From Nitrospina sp. (lineage in GTDB: Bacteria > Nitrospinota > Nitrospinia > Nitrospinales > JACRGP01): DNA of 64,000 bases. The notes under the pieces were generated by a model. The model was not told the origin of the DNA. It searched no databases and worked only from the letters and a program-made list of their open reading frames with translations. Each line of letters opens with the position of its first letter. The stretch's first letter is position 1. The position numbers and the translations under genes are program-made. The DNA lies in assembly GCA_024648695.1 (NCBI GenBank), contig JACAVV010000024.1, forward strand, positions 1-64,000, read 5' to 3'. Shown here piece after piece: positions 18,175 through 30,640 of this stretch.

Positions 18175-18320
18175 GCGAGTGTTCGATTGAGCTTTTTTCC
18201 AACCTCATGATTTTTTTCAAAATCTTTTTTATAGATCCATTGTCATACAATCATTCCAAAACTTTTCTACTTTTTTTGAGTGCTTTCTGATGCTTCAATA
18301 CCATTTTCGTTTCGGGACAT

Positions 18321-19706
18321 ATGAACAATAATTCCGATCCAAGGGAATTACAATTTAAACCCGCCCCCATCTCTATTAACAGTAGGGATTCCCTTGATAA
18401 ACCCAGGGCTTTTCCTCCCTGTGAGGTGTGCGTTCCGGAAAAAGTGAGCGGATCCAAAACACAAGGATACATTCCGCTTTTAAAAAATAACCGTAACTTC
18501 AGAAATCTTTGGTATGGTCAGGTCGTTTCCGAGTTAGGTGACTGGCTGAACAGCATTGCCATTTATGCCCTGATCATAAAGTTTGGCGGCCAGGGCATGG
18601 CGATGGCTTTGGCGATGGTGGCCAAGTTGGCGCCAATGGTGTTTGTCAGTCCTATTGCGGGAGTGGTTATCGACCGCTTCGATCGGAAATCAGTGATGAT
18701 CGTAAGCGACATACTGAGAAGCCTGACCGTATTAGGACTCTTATGGGTAATGGCCGAAGGCAGTCTGGTTTGGGTGTACATCCTGGTGACCCTCGAAACT
18801 ATATTGTCCGGTTTCTTCGAGCCTGCCCGCCAGGCTATTATTCCCTCACTCACTCCAAAAGAAAATTTGGTGACCGCCAATGCCCTGAGTGGATCGACAT
18901 GGTCTGTGATGCTGGCCTTTGGTGCGGCCCTTGGAGGAGTGGTGGTCGGATTGTTCGGGATTCGCTTAGCCTTCATTCTGGATGCCATTACTTTTCTTCT
19001 ATCGGCGTTTTTTATTATGCGAATCGCTTGCCCCGTTTCAGAAACAGGGAGCACAGAGCAAGCCGATTCAGTTCCCAAAGGGTGGAGCGGAATCAAGCAG
19101 GGTATGGTCTACCTTGTTAAAAAGCCACGCATCCTGTCCCTTTCCCTGTTGAAATCGGGCCTGGCCATCGCAGGCGGCGTGATGACACTCATTCCACTTT
19201 ACGGACATCAAATGTTTTCGAATCCTTCGAAAGCCTCTCTCGCTATCGGGTGGATGTATTCAGCCCGGGGATTGGGGGCCGCACTGGGTCCAATGATTGT
19301 GCGAAACCTGTTTGGAGAATCTAAAAGGGTGATGGAAAAGTCCATCGCTTTCAGTTTCTTTATGGGAGCCGGATTTTATTTTTTGTATGCCCAGGCAGGC
19401 CAGCTTTGGGAAGCGGCCCTTTACATTGGCTTGTCCACTCTTTTTGGCTCGATCATTTGGGTATTCAGTACCTCCCTAATTCATCAGGAAGTTCAAAACG
19501 ATTACCTGGGAAGGGTTTTCAGTTGGGAATTGGGAATCCTGACTTTGGTAATGGGATTCAGCAATCTCGGCATTGGAATTTCCACAGACCAATGGGGAAT
19601 GACCCCAAACCAATCAGCTTACTGGATGTCAATTTTTTATCTGGTACCGGGAACCCTTTGGATTCTGTTCTTGTGGAGAAATAAAAGGCAGGAGAGTTCC
19701 AATTAA
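18321..19706 (+). CDS. MFS efflux transporter (EntS/MFS_3 type)
   Basis: A 461-residue major facilitator protein with 12 hydrophobic helices after a polar 50-residue N-terminal extension. The motif A region GVVIDRFDRKSVMI between helices 2 and 3 and the LLKNNRNFRNLWYGQVVSELGDW entry segment are typical of the MFS_3 branch that includes the enterobactin exporter EntS. The substrate is unknown; export of a small molecule by proton antiport is likely. No biosynthetic genes adjoin it. The ribosome-binding site is weak, so the true start may be inside the polar extension. Confidence 0.88.
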   Translation: MNNNSDPRELQFKPAPISINSRDSLDKPRAFPPCEVCVPEKVSGSKTQGYIPLLKNNRNFRNLWYGQVVSELGDWLNSIAIYALIIKFGGQGMAMALAMVAKLAPMVFVSPIAGVVIDRFDRKSVMIVSDILRSLTVLGLLWVMAEGSLVWVYILVTLETILSGFFEPARQAIIPSLTPKENLVTANALSGSTWSVMLAFGAALGGVVVGLFGIRLAFILDAITFLLSAFFIMRIACPVSETGSTEQADSVPKGWSGIKQGMVYLVKKPRILSLSLLKSGLAIAGGVMTLIPLYGHQMFSNPSKASLAIGWMYSARGLGAALGPMIVRNLFGESKRVMEKSIAFSFFMGAGFYFLYAQAGQLWEAALYIGLSTLFGSIIWVFSTSLIHQEVQNDYLGRVFSWELGILTLVMGFSNLGIGISTDQWGMTPNQSAYWMSIFYLVPGTLWILFLWRNKRQESSN

Positions 19707-19739
19707 ATCCTGGACTTTGAAATATAGACCCAGCCTGCT

Positions 19740-20084
19740 TTATCCGAAATAATCGGCGAGAGACACTCCGATATCAAAATGGCTTACTATGGATTTACCG
19801 TCGTCATGCGCCCTGGCCCATTCGTAAGCAGAAGCCACTGCTTCCTTTTTCCCCAAGGCATGTAAAACGCCCACAGAAACGAAGCTGGAGGCAAGGTCAT
19901 CTGATTGAGAATATTTCATCAATACCTGGAGCATGGTTTCCATTTCCGATTCATTCAGGGAGAAATATTTTTTCAACAGGTTTTGCAGGTTTTCTTCCCC
20001 ATAGGAATTACCGTAGGAGGCTCCTATGATAGGCTCCTCAAACAAACGGCAAATATCTTCTTCCAGATCATGAGATTCGGTCAT
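19740..20084 (-). CDS. Soluble helical protein, 114 residues, unknown
   Basis: ATG 20084 (MTESHDLEED) is preferred to an in-frame TTG at 20105 because GAGAGGA lies at correct distance. The protein is acidic with repeat-like helices (DLASSFVSVGVLHALGKKEA) and no signal or membrane segment. No family is recognised. It lies 45 bp past the def stop on the same strand and is probably co-transcribed with def. Confidence 0.7.
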   Translation of the reverse strand: MTESHDLEEDICRLFEEPIIGASYGNSYGEENLQNLLKKYFSLNESEMETMLQVLMKYSQSDDLASSFVSVGVLHALGKKEAVASAYEWARAHDDGKSIVSHFDIGVSLADYFG

Positions 20085-20129
20085 TCTGATTCCTCTCCAG
20101 TTCAAATCCAGTCATCAAAGTTTAACTGC

Positions 20130-20690
20130 TTAGTTTTCAGACGAGACGGGTTCCCTTACCCAATATTTTTCGAACTCGGCTTGATAACTGAGTTTAGACA
20201 TATCGGGCATACGGTCCAAATAGACCATTCCGTTCAAATGGTCGATTTCATGTTGCAGAACCACGGCCTGAAATCCCTCGGCCTCAATAGAAAGTTTTTC
20301 TCCATGACGATCAAAAGCTTCCACAATGACTTTTCGGGATCGCGGAACCAGGCCTCTAAAATCCGGAAGACTCAGGCAACCTTCCCAACCTAACTCCTTC
20401 TCATCACTATAATGTGTGATTTCCGGGTTCACGAGAACCAAGAGTTCAAAATCCGGCCGGTCCGGATAGCGTTGGTTATGGGCGCATTCCAGAGCCACGA
20501 TTCTTAGAGAGCGGTTCACCTGTGGAGCCGCCAGACCCACCCCATCCTCAACCCGCATGGTATCAATCAGATCATCAATGAAGGATTGAATAGAATTGTC
20601 TTCAGTTTCCAGCAAGGAATTCAAATCAACCGGACTGGCAATTTTCCTCAAAACAGGGTTGCCCAATTTAGCCACTTCAAGAACGGCCAT
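20130..20690 (-). CDS. def: Peptide deformylase
   Basis: Removes the formyl group from initiator methionine on nascent proteins, with a metal held by Cys and two His. All three motifs are intact: GVGLAAPQ (50-57), EGCLSLP (103-109, metal-ligand Cys) and HEIDH (147-151, metal-ligand His and catalytic Glu). The length of 186 residues is normal. There is no adjacent fmt gene. Confidence 0.97.
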   Translation of the reverse strand: MAVLEVAKLGNPVLRKIASPVDLNSLLETEDNSIQSFIDDLIDTMRVEDGVGLAAPQVNRSLRIVALECAHNQRYPDRPDFELLVLVNPEITHYSDEKELGWEGCLSLPDFRGLVPRSRKVIVEAFDRHGEKLSIEAEGFQAVVLQHEIDHLNGMVYLDRMPDMSKLSYQAEFEKYWVREPVSSEN

Positions 20691-20782
20691 AGAGTGATCT
20701 CCTTAAACAAATACAGTAAAATTCAAGCAACTTATTAAAAATATCCTAACATGAAACGGAGGACAATTTCCCAATAATAATA

Positions 20783-20826
20783 CCCGTTTAGCCCTTTAAA
20801 CTTCAGCTAAAACGGGATTCTTTTTT
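20783..20826 (+). terminator. Terminator-like hairpin upstream of the HU promoter
   Basis: CCCGTTTAGC pairs with GCTAAAACGGG (one bulged A), followed by ATTCTTTTTT. It lies just before the HU promoter and would stop plus-strand read-through. The nearest upstream plus-strand gene is over 1 kb away, so it mainly insulates. Confidence 0.55.
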
Positions 20827-20827
20827 A

Positions 20828-20855
20828 TTGACTTTTTTCACCCGTCTTTTATAAT
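20828..20855 (+). promoter_or_regulatory. Sigma-70 promoter of the HU gene
   Basis: TTGACT (20828-20833), a 16-bp spacer and a perfect TATAAT (20850-20855) lie 38 bp before the HU start. This predicts a transcript start near 20862 and a short leader. Confidence 0.75.
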
Positions 20856-20893
20856 ACAGCCGCCTAACCAACTTTATAAGCGGAAAGGAGGGG

Positions 20894-21178
20894 ATGTCCT
20901 TGACCAAAGATGAATTGATTTCTGCAGTAATTAAAACTTGTAAAGACCCCGACCTGACGAAAAGGTTAACGGGCGATATTTTAGACGCCGCCTTTGATGT
21001 CATTTCAAAAGCAATAAAAAAGGAAAAGCGATTTGCTTATCCAGGCTTCGGAACTTTTACTGTTAGAACAAGAAAAGCTAGAAAAGGCCGCAATCCGCAA
21101 ACCGGGGAAGAGATCAAAATTAAAGCCAGTAAAACTGTAGGATTTAAACCAGCACCGAATTTAAAAAACTCCTTATAA
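20894..21178 (+). CDS. HU family DNA-binding protein
   Basis: 94-residue histone-like protein: TKDELISAVIK dimer helix, FGTFTVRTRKARKGRNPQTGEEIKIKA with the beta-arm RNPQTGE, and a VGFKPAPNLKN C-terminus. It is distinct from the IHF/HU gene at 5814, so the genome has at least two. The upstream AAAGGAGG abuts ATG 20894; the TTG at 20900 would have ideal spacing and gives the more usual MTKDEL N-terminus, so the true start may be 20900. Flanked by its own promoter and terminator. Confidence 0.94.
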   Translation: MSLTKDELISAVIKTCKDPDLTKRLTGDILDAAFDVISKAIKKEKRFAYPGFGTFTVRTRKARKGRNPQTGEEIKIKASKTVGFKPAPNLKNSL

Positions 21179-21190
21179 ACTCCAAAAATA

Positions 21191-21226
21191 AAGCCGCCCC
21201 CTCAACAATTTAGGGGCGGTTTTTTT
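21191..21226 (+). terminator. Intrinsic terminator of the HU gene
   Basis: CCGCCCC (21194-21200) and GGGGCGG (21213-21219) form a perfect GC-rich 7-bp stem with a 12-nt loop, followed by seven T. It starts 16 bp after the HU stop codon. Confidence 0.93.
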
Positions 21227-21254
21227 GTCTGGATTCCCTGTTGTTTATTAGCCC

Positions 21255-23255
21255 TTAGGGAGTAACCCAGCTTACCTTCAAACCTTTTTGTTCCAATTCG
21301 GATAATAATTGAAAGGCATCTCTTTTATCATCGAAGGCCCCCAATAACACTTTGTAGGACAACGGGGTTGAGTTCCAACCCCCATAGGCCAGTACATAAG
21401 GGGAAAACCCCGCCCTTCTGAACCTTTCCAAAACCTTATTGACCACATTCATGTCAGAAACATCCGCCACCTGAAAGGCATGAGGGTAAAGCATAGGTAA
21501 AGCATTTCTCGCGATAGAAAACCGCCTCAGGGTTTTTGCGTGATACTCCGCAGTTTCCAGATTTTTAAATCGCCCCACGAACAAATGGTACACCGATTGG
21601 CCATCCAGATTGTTAACCGGAGAATAATAGGCTTCGAACCCCTTTTGCCGCAAAAACCGGACCTTGTTTTCTACCGCAGATAAATCCTTCAAGGTTGCAA
21701 GATGCAACACATATTGAAAACGGGTCTTCTTCATTGGCTCAGTAAACTCCAATGGAGTTTGCGGTTGGCCTCCCTTCTTGGGACGAGTCATTAATCGGTT
21801 GGCCTTGAAGGTTTCGTTCAAAATTTTCCAACCTTGTTCGCTCCAGGTCAGATCCATGATTTTAAAACCCACGCTTTCCATTAGGTTAGAACGAAAACTC
21901 TGCCGGAAGGAAACGCTCCAATAGGGATCCTTTCCATTTATCACAGGGTCACTGATCCGAATTTGAATATTTTCGTGCCTTTTAAAAAACCGTCTCTTGA
22001 TCTTGATGGTTCGATTGTAAGTTGAACGATGTTTTTTGGAATAATGGGACAAGTGGCGATTCAAATCCTCAGCCTCCCAGCTACTTTCCCAATCCGCCAG
22101 CATGTCGAAAACCCGGTCTAGTGGAACCCGGGGAACCAATTCGGGCATGGTTGGTTTATCAAGTAATACTGCTTGTTCAAGAGCCTGGGATTCACGGTCC
22201 GAAGGGTTCTTTTTCCAATCTTGCCACTGACTTTGGACCAATTGCTCTGCGGTCTCAAGATTTAAAGACGCCAGGCGCTGTTCCACCCTCCTTAAATCCA
22301 GGGTTTGACCCTGTTTCAGTCCATGCAGGTTTTCGTTGATGAACTTATCCTGATTATCCATCCACAAAGCCACTGAAAACAAAGGCGCCTGATCTGGCGG
22401 AACTTTAAACCGGGTCGATAGTTTCAACAGGCTCTCGCCATTTGTAATGGGTCCAAAGGTCCCATGCTCCAGGAAAGGACTGAGGTTTTTTATTAATACC
22501 TTATTTAATCTGTTTTTCCTCGAAACCAAATCCACTTTTGGAGCCAAACCTTTAATTGGGGGTTTAGCGGGCGTTTCTTTTTTTTCAGCTTCTTTTAAGG
22601 CAGGTTTTTCCAGAATGATTGCTTCGGATTCGGGAAATTCACGGGAAACAATTTCTAACAATTCAGTATTGGATACAGTAGTTGTGTTGTCTCGGGTTGA
22701 GTCTTCATTGTTTCCGGCATCCACACCAGGTGCCGTTTTACTTTGCCTTGAGTCTTTTGACGAGCTTTGAGCAGTTTTCCGGGAATCTTCATTCAGTGAA
22801 TCTTTCTTTTTCTGGCTCTTTCCCCGAAAGGCCAGCCTCAATCCTTTATCAAAATCCACCGCCACCAAATAATTTTCCAAAAGGGTTCCCCCATCTTTTT
22901 CCGCACGGACTATCAGATTGAAAGAAGGGTAAAACAAGGGACGATTGGAGAAAACCTTGAACTTCACATCTGTAGGTTCTCCTTCAGTTTTTTCTTTTTC
23001 TATCCTCAATTGGTCAATCACCATAGACCGCTCGACTTTCAATAATCCATAGTCCTCCGGGGATCCTATGTTGATTTCAACGGAATTAGGATCCGGGTCA
23101 AACACTTCGATATTGGCTTCAAACTTTTCCCCAAATTCGCTCAGGACTTCAATTTTTCCCAATGAAATTGCCTGTGCGTTCTTTATAAAAAATAAACTCA
23201 GGAAAACCAGACTGAAAACAAAGGAGCGAATCCCTTTTATTTTATTAACATTCAT
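21255..23255 (-). CDS. FimV-like N-terminus plus tandem SPOR domain envelope protein
   Basis: A 666-residue exported protein: signal peptide (1-29, ending AQAIS) and an N-terminal domain (about 30-140) that resembles FimV/HubP. Then come a low-complexity linker, a LysM-like stretch around residues 265-335 (ESLLKLSTRFKVPPDQAP) and an NTF2-like segment near 380-490 (WESSWEAEDLNRHLSHYSKKH). Two C-terminal SPOR-type repeats cover about 514-666. FimV proteins organise polar structures and SPOR domains bind denuded peptidoglycan, so a cell-pole or division-site role is likely. The combination is unusual; domain boundaries are by eye. Confidence 0.78.
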   Translation of the reverse strand: MNVNKIKGIRSFVFSLVFLSLFFIKNAQAISLGKIEVLSEFGEKFEANIEVFDPDPNSVEINIGSPEDYGLLKVERSMVIDQLRIEKEKTEGEPTDVKFKVFSNRPLFYPSFNLIVRAEKDGGTLLENYLVAVDFDKGLRLAFRGKSQKKKDSLNEDSRKTAQSSSKDSRQSKTAPGVDAGNNEDSTRDNTTTVSNTELLEIVSREFPESEAIILEKPALKEAEKKETPAKPPIKGLAPKVDLVSRKNRLNKVLIKNLSPFLEHGTFGPITNGESLLKLSTRFKVPPDQAPLFSVALWMDNQDKFINENLHGLKQGQTLDLRRVEQRLASLNLETAEQLVQSQWQDWKKNPSDRESQALEQAVLLDKPTMPELVPRVPLDRVFDMLADWESSWEAEDLNRHLSHYSKKHRSTYNRTIKIKRRFFKRHENIQIRISDPVINGKDPYWSVSFRQSFRSNLMESVGFKIMDLTWSEQGWKILNETFKANRLMTRPKKGGQPQTPLEFTEPMKKTRFQYVLHLATLKDLSAVENKVRFLRQKGFEAYYSPVNNLDGQSVYHLFVGRFKNLETAEYHAKTLRRFSIARNALPMLYPHAFQVADVSDMNVVNKVLERFRRAGFSPYVLAYGGWNSTPLSYKVLLGAFDDKRDAFQLLSELEQKGLKVSWVTP

Positions 23256-23318
23256 GACGTCAGGAAGGGTGTGGGTGAATGGGAGGGGACTGTGGAGACG
23301 GGGAGAAAAATGGTGAGA

Positions 23319-23819
23319 TTAAAACAATCCGAAAAACGACTTTTTTTCTTTCTTTTTAGCTTCTTTCCTCTCTCTGCGCTCTATTTTATCCAGGCGTTCT
23401 TGCTCTCTGGCCTCTTCGCGCTCTTCTTTTTCAGCTTCCTTGAGTTCCTTCCAGATTTTTTTTTCAAACTTCCGATGCTGGCCACGGTTGGCCTCATCAG
23501 GCCAACGTGTCTTTCGGATCAAGGAGCTTCTAGTAAACCGCTTATCTATGTAATGGCATACCCTGCATTCCTCAGCCTTTCTAAATACCTTTCTTTTATA
23601 CTCAAGGGTGACTTCCTCCATATGTTCACCAGGATCAAAATTTCTATGGATATGACAACTCTGGCAATATTCATTGATAACCTTATTATTTTCCATGGCG
23701 GTAAAATCACCCTCCATCGCCTTTTGAACAGGCTGTTTGGTGCAGGCTATGGAAAAAACACAAGGGGAGAGAATCAACAATAAAAGGAGGACAGCGCTTT
23801 TATGTTTAAATGGATCCAT
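23319..23819 (-). CDS. Diheme c-type cytochrome lipoprotein with charged tail
   Basis: 166 residues: an N-terminal signal with a probable lipobox (SIAC, acylated Cys near residue 26), two heme motifs (CQSCH and CRVCH) in the first half, then an 80-residue tail made almost wholly of Lys, Glu and Arg (single long helix). It probably sits on a periplasmic membrane face as a small electron carrier. The charged helix could act as a spacer or docking arm. It follows the SLT transglycosylase gene on the same strand. Confidence 0.8.
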   Translation of the reverse strand: MDPFKHKSAVLLLLLILSPCVFSIACTKQPVQKAMEGDFTAMENNKVINEYCQSCHIHRNFDPGEHMEEVTLEYKRKVFRKAEECRVCHYIDKRFTRSSLIRKTRWPDEANRGQHRKFEKKIWKELKEAEKEEREEAREQERLDKIERRERKEAKKKEKKSFFGLF

Positions 23820-23869
23820 CTTATCCTGTTGATGGCTGGATGTCTTGAAGGAGGTAAAAATTTTTTTAC

Positions 23870-24541
23870 TCAGATTTCCCTGGATCGAATCTGCTTATAA
23901 AACTTGAAAACTTTCTGAGAATAAGTTTTAGGGCGATACCCTTTTCTCAAAAATTTGCTAACCTGGGTGGGACCATGATTGTAAGCTTCCAAAGCCAGTC
24001 CCAAATCGCCAAAGCGCAATACAAGCTTGTTTAAATAATAGGCTCCCAGGGAAATATTCGATTTAGGATCATAGAGAGTGGGTTTTCCCGCCCAGGGAAT
24101 TCTGGTTTCAGAAGCCAAGGCCAATCCCGTTCGAGGTTTGATCTGCATCAACCCCAACGCTCCTCTTCGGGACCGAGCCCAATTATTAAAGGAACTCTCA
24201 GTAATAATGACCGCCGTCAGAAACAAAGGATCGTAACCATATTTTAAGCTTTGTGCGTAAATCCAGTCTGGAATCTTACTTTCTTCATTTTCCTTAAGCC
24301 CGGTATTGAATGAAGAGATCACGGAGGAAATTTTCGCTTTGGTTTTGTTTTCATACAAAAGGACTTCTTTTTGCTTTTTTAAATTCAAAACCTGAAAATA
24401 GCGATCTTCCATCTTATTTGCTTCCAGGGACTGCATGGACAATCCCGTCCAGCCCTGATGGTAGGTTTGAATTCCCGGAATGGAAACTGCGCCTGCCAGT
24501 ACAATGGAAACCAATGCATTCCTGAATTTGTGAAAAAACAT
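23870..24541 (-). CDS. Lytic transglycosylase, SLT family
   Basis: Cleaves the glycan strands of peptidoglycan to 1,6-anhydromuramyl products. The 223-residue protein has an N-terminal hydrophobic signal/anchor and a C-terminal SLT domain (about 88-215). It carries catalytic Glu115 in ITESSFNNWARS, then GALGLMQIKPRTG and AYNHGPTQVSKFL. The goose-type fold markers are all in place. It is upstream of a cytochrome lipoprotein and a SPOR-domain protein on the same strand, a small envelope-related group. Confidence 0.93.
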   Translation of the reverse strand: MFFHKFRNALVSIVLAGAVSIPGIQTYHQGWTGLSMQSLEANKMEDRYFQVLNLKKQKEVLLYENKTKAKISSVISSFNTGLKENEESKIPDWIYAQSLKYGYDPLFLTAVIITESSFNNWARSRRGALGLMQIKPRTGLALASETRIPWAGKPTLYDPKSNISLGAYYLNKLVLRFGDLGLALEAYNHGPTQVSKFLRKGYRPKTYSQKVFKFYKQIRSREI

Positions 24542-24791
24542 AACTGTTACTCTATTTAATTTTTCGATCTCTCGTAGGGGTTTATTTAACCCTGGCGGTT
24601 CAAATGGTCAGAACGACCTAAATTTTTGGGAAAGCAAAACCGATAAAGTAGGATAAATTCCAATTAATTCAAAGTCCAATAATTATAAAAGACCCGGAAA
24701 AGATTGTCAATTCCATACACCTCAGGGCCTTGAAAATTTTTTAAAATAAACTTATAATGATAAGACTTAAATCATTAATTTTTAAAAGCTT

Positions 24792-28601
<3,810 letters not shown>

Positions 28602-28616
28602 TACTTTTTATTAACC

Positions 28617-28931
28617 TTAAGAATTGGAAATTTCAGTGATTTTCAATTGTGTCAAATTTTGCCGATGACCGTTTTTGCGGCGGTAATTTTTACGGCGGTG
28701 TTTCTTAAAAACGATGATTTTTCGATCCTTGTACTGCCGAGTCACTTCGCCTTTAACGACGTAATTTTCCAAATAAGGGGTTCCCGTTTGGATCTGGTCT
28801 CCCTCACCAACTAAAAGAACTTCTTTTAAGGTGATGGATTCCCCTACGGGCACATTCAGTTTCTCGACATTAATGGTATCGCCTTCGGAAATTTTGTACT
28901 GTTTTCCTCCGGTTTCGATGACGGCGATCAT
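28617..28931 (-). CDS. rplU: 50S ribosomal protein L21
   Basis: 104 residues starting MIAVIETGGKQYKISEGD, with the C-terminal RRKNYRRKNGHRQNLTQLKI RNA-binding segment of bacterial L21. AAAGGAG precedes ATG 28931. It is the first gene of rplU-rpmA-obg and is preceded by a 90-nt leader containing a terminator-like hairpin. Confidence 0.98.
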   Translation of the reverse strand: MIAVIETGGKQYKISEGDTINVEKLNVPVGESITLKEVLLVGEGDQIQTGTPYLENYVVKGEVTRQYKDRKIIVFKKHRRKNYRRKNGHRQNLTQLKITEISNS

Positions 28932-28960
28932 TAAATAAACTCCTTTAGATTATGCAAAAT

Positions 28961-28990
28961 AAAAAAAGAACCCTTGGGACCTATGGGTTC
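28961..28990 (-). promoter_or_regulatory. Attenuator-like hairpin in the rplU leader
   Basis: On the minus strand GAACCC and GGGTTC form a 6-bp stem around an 11-nt loop, directly followed by seven T (28967-28961). It lies downstream of the operon promoter and 30 bp before the rplU ATG. A TGCAAA / TTTGCA pair flanking it could form an alternative structure. It is best explained as transcription attenuation of the ribosomal-protein operon, comparable in position to L21 leaders of Firmicutes. Confidence 0.6.
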
Positions 28991-29028
28991 ATCAAGATTC
29001 AATTTGCAGGAATAAAAATAAAAGTGTT

Positions 29029-29057
29029 ATCCTACTGAATTTAAAAATGCTTGTCAA
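29029..29057 (-). promoter_or_regulatory. Sigma-70 promoter of rplU-rpmA-obg
   Basis: On the minus strand a perfect TTGACA (29057-29052), a 17-bp spacer and TAGGAT (29034-29029) predict a transcript start near 29022, about 90 nt before rplU. Confidence 0.75.
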
Positions 29058-29126
29058 GAAAATGAGCCTTTATTTTCATCCATTTATAAATTGAAGCCGG
29101 TCTGATTTCGAGGCCCTTGATTTCCT

Positions 29127-29693
29127 ATGTCAGAAAAAGATAAAGAAAAGTGGAACCAAAAATACGCATCCCAGGATTTCATAACCGGGAAAGAACCCTG
29201 TAAGTGGTTAAAAAACAATGCCGAATTACTCTCAGGCAAGGGCAAAGCGCTGGATATCGCAATGGGAGAAGGACGTAATGCTGTATTTCTCGCCTCCTTA
29301 GGGTACGATGTTCTGGGACTCGACATATCGCAAAATGGAATTCAGAAAGCCCAGGCCCTTGCCAGGGAAAATCAGGTGGCACTGATCACTCAGCAAGTCG
29401 ATCTGGACACCTATGAAATTTCGAAAAACAGCTTTGATCTGATTGTATGTATCAATTTTCTGGACAGGAAACTGTTTGCTTCCATTAGAGAAGCTCTCAA
29501 ACCTGGAGGACTGGTATGTTATGAAACCTTCACTGTGGATTATTTAAAATACAGTTCATTTCGAAGGGAATGGGTACTGGAACACAATGAATTGTTAAAG
29601 GAATTCGAAAGCTTCAGAATTCTCAAATACCAGGAACTGGATGGCGAAGACAAAGCCTGTGCTTCCTTGATTGCTCAAAAACACGAAGGTTGA
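29127..29693 (+). CDS. SAM-dependent methyltransferase, TehB-like
   Basis: 188 residues of class-I methyltransferase fold: the SAM-binding ALDIAMGEGRNAVFLAS (motif I), VLGLDIS (motif II) and FDLIVCINFLDRKLF (motif IV). The N-terminus EKWNQKYASQDFITGKEPCKWL resembles the tellurite-resistance TehB and thiopurine-type methyltransferase group. The substrate is unknown; small oxyanion or thiol detoxification is typical of relatives. It is followed by, and slightly overlaps the reading region of, a lipoprotein gene. Confidence 0.85.
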   Translation: MSEKDKEKWNQKYASQDFITGKEPCKWLKNNAELLSGKGKALDIAMGEGRNAVFLASLGYDVLGLDISQNGIQKAQALARENQVALITQQVDLDTYEISKNSFDLIVCINFLDRKLFASIREALKPGGLVCYETFTVDYLKYSSFRREWVLEHNELLKEFESFRILKYQELDGEDKACASLIAQKHEG

Positions 29694-29703
29694 TCCTTGT
29701 AAT

Positions 29704-30549
29704 ATGACAACAAAACTTTTCCGAAAAAGACGCTACAAAATCAGTAAGATATTATTCTGGTCGCTTCTCATTTCTCTCCTTGCAGGAGCTTGCGCCAGCA
29801 AAGAAAAGATGCTTGTAAAGGATGGTTTGACCCTGGTTTACAGGGATAAGGATAAGGGCGGGCGTGATATCAGCAAGATGTCTTTGAACCATCCTGTGGA
29901 CTTGACAGAAGATAATGTTCGCAGGCATCTGGTACTGCTCACCTACGAGGACATGGCCTTAATGGGAAATAAAAAATTCGTATTTACAAAAAATGATATC
30001 GATATTTTAAGTCCTCTACTCACCAAAGCCTTCACACATGCTCCGGCAAACAGCTTCATACACTTTGATTTCGAAAGTGAGAATGGTACCACCAAGGTAG
30101 ATACCTTTGCCAGTCAGGAAAAAATTCATTGGCGAATCTCCATGATCAATAATAAAAAGTTTAGCAATTCACCGCAAACCAACTGGAGAGATGGATTCAC
30201 CTGGCGACTTCTTCCACGTCAGGGCCAACGTTTTTTTTACACAGAGAACCTGATCGGTAAAAAGACCAACTACAACTGGATTCTGGCGAACCTGAACCCG
30301 CCCAAAGCTTACAGAAAATCTGCTAAAGACAAAAAAACCAGTCCAACCAGACTAACCAGGGAACCCGTGAACAACCAGGCAGTAAAACATTCAAAACGAA
30401 ATACCTCTAAAAGAGGTTCTTCACAGTCTAAATCCGATCCCACTCTGGAGGAGAAATTGCAGTTACTAAAAAACTTACACAACAAAGGATTGATCAATGA
30501 CAATGAGTATGAACATAAAAGGAAGGAACTGGTAGATAATTTCTTTTAA
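29704..30549 (+). CDS. Lipoprotein with C-terminal SHOCT-like domain (paralog 1)
   Basis: ATG 29704 gives a 281-residue precursor with a basic N-terminus, hydrophobic stretch and lipobox LAGAC. The middle domain (about 35-215) is unrecognised but shares its layout with the next gene. A Ser/Lys-rich linker leads to a C-terminal SHOCT-like helix pair (LEEKLQLLKNLHNKGLINDNEYE). SHOCT segments often mediate oligomerisation. The tandem paralog at 30641 shares the order of segments DHP/NHP, LSIWYE/LLTYED, an FxWR/NWKM motif and the SHOCT end. Function unknown. Confidence 0.82.
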   Translation: MTTKLFRKRRYKISKILFWSLLISLLAGACASKEKMLVKDGLTLVYRDKDKGGRDISKMSLNHPVDLTEDNVRRHLVLLTYEDMALMGNKKFVFTKNDIDILSPLLTKAFTHAPANSFIHFDFESENGTTKVDTFASQEKIHWRISMINNKKFSNSPQTNWRDGFTWRLLPRQGQRFFYTENLIGKKTNYNWILANLNPPKAYRKSAKDKKTSPTRLTREPVNNQAVKHSKRNTSKRGSSQSKSDPTLEEKLQLLKNLHNKGLINDNEYEHKRKELVDNFF

Positions 30550-30640
30550 TATCGAGGTTGAAAAAATTAGTTACAGGACCGGAAAACACTCTGCCGGCAT
30601 CCATTACCGATCTCTCCAAGAACAAAGGCCTTCACACCAT

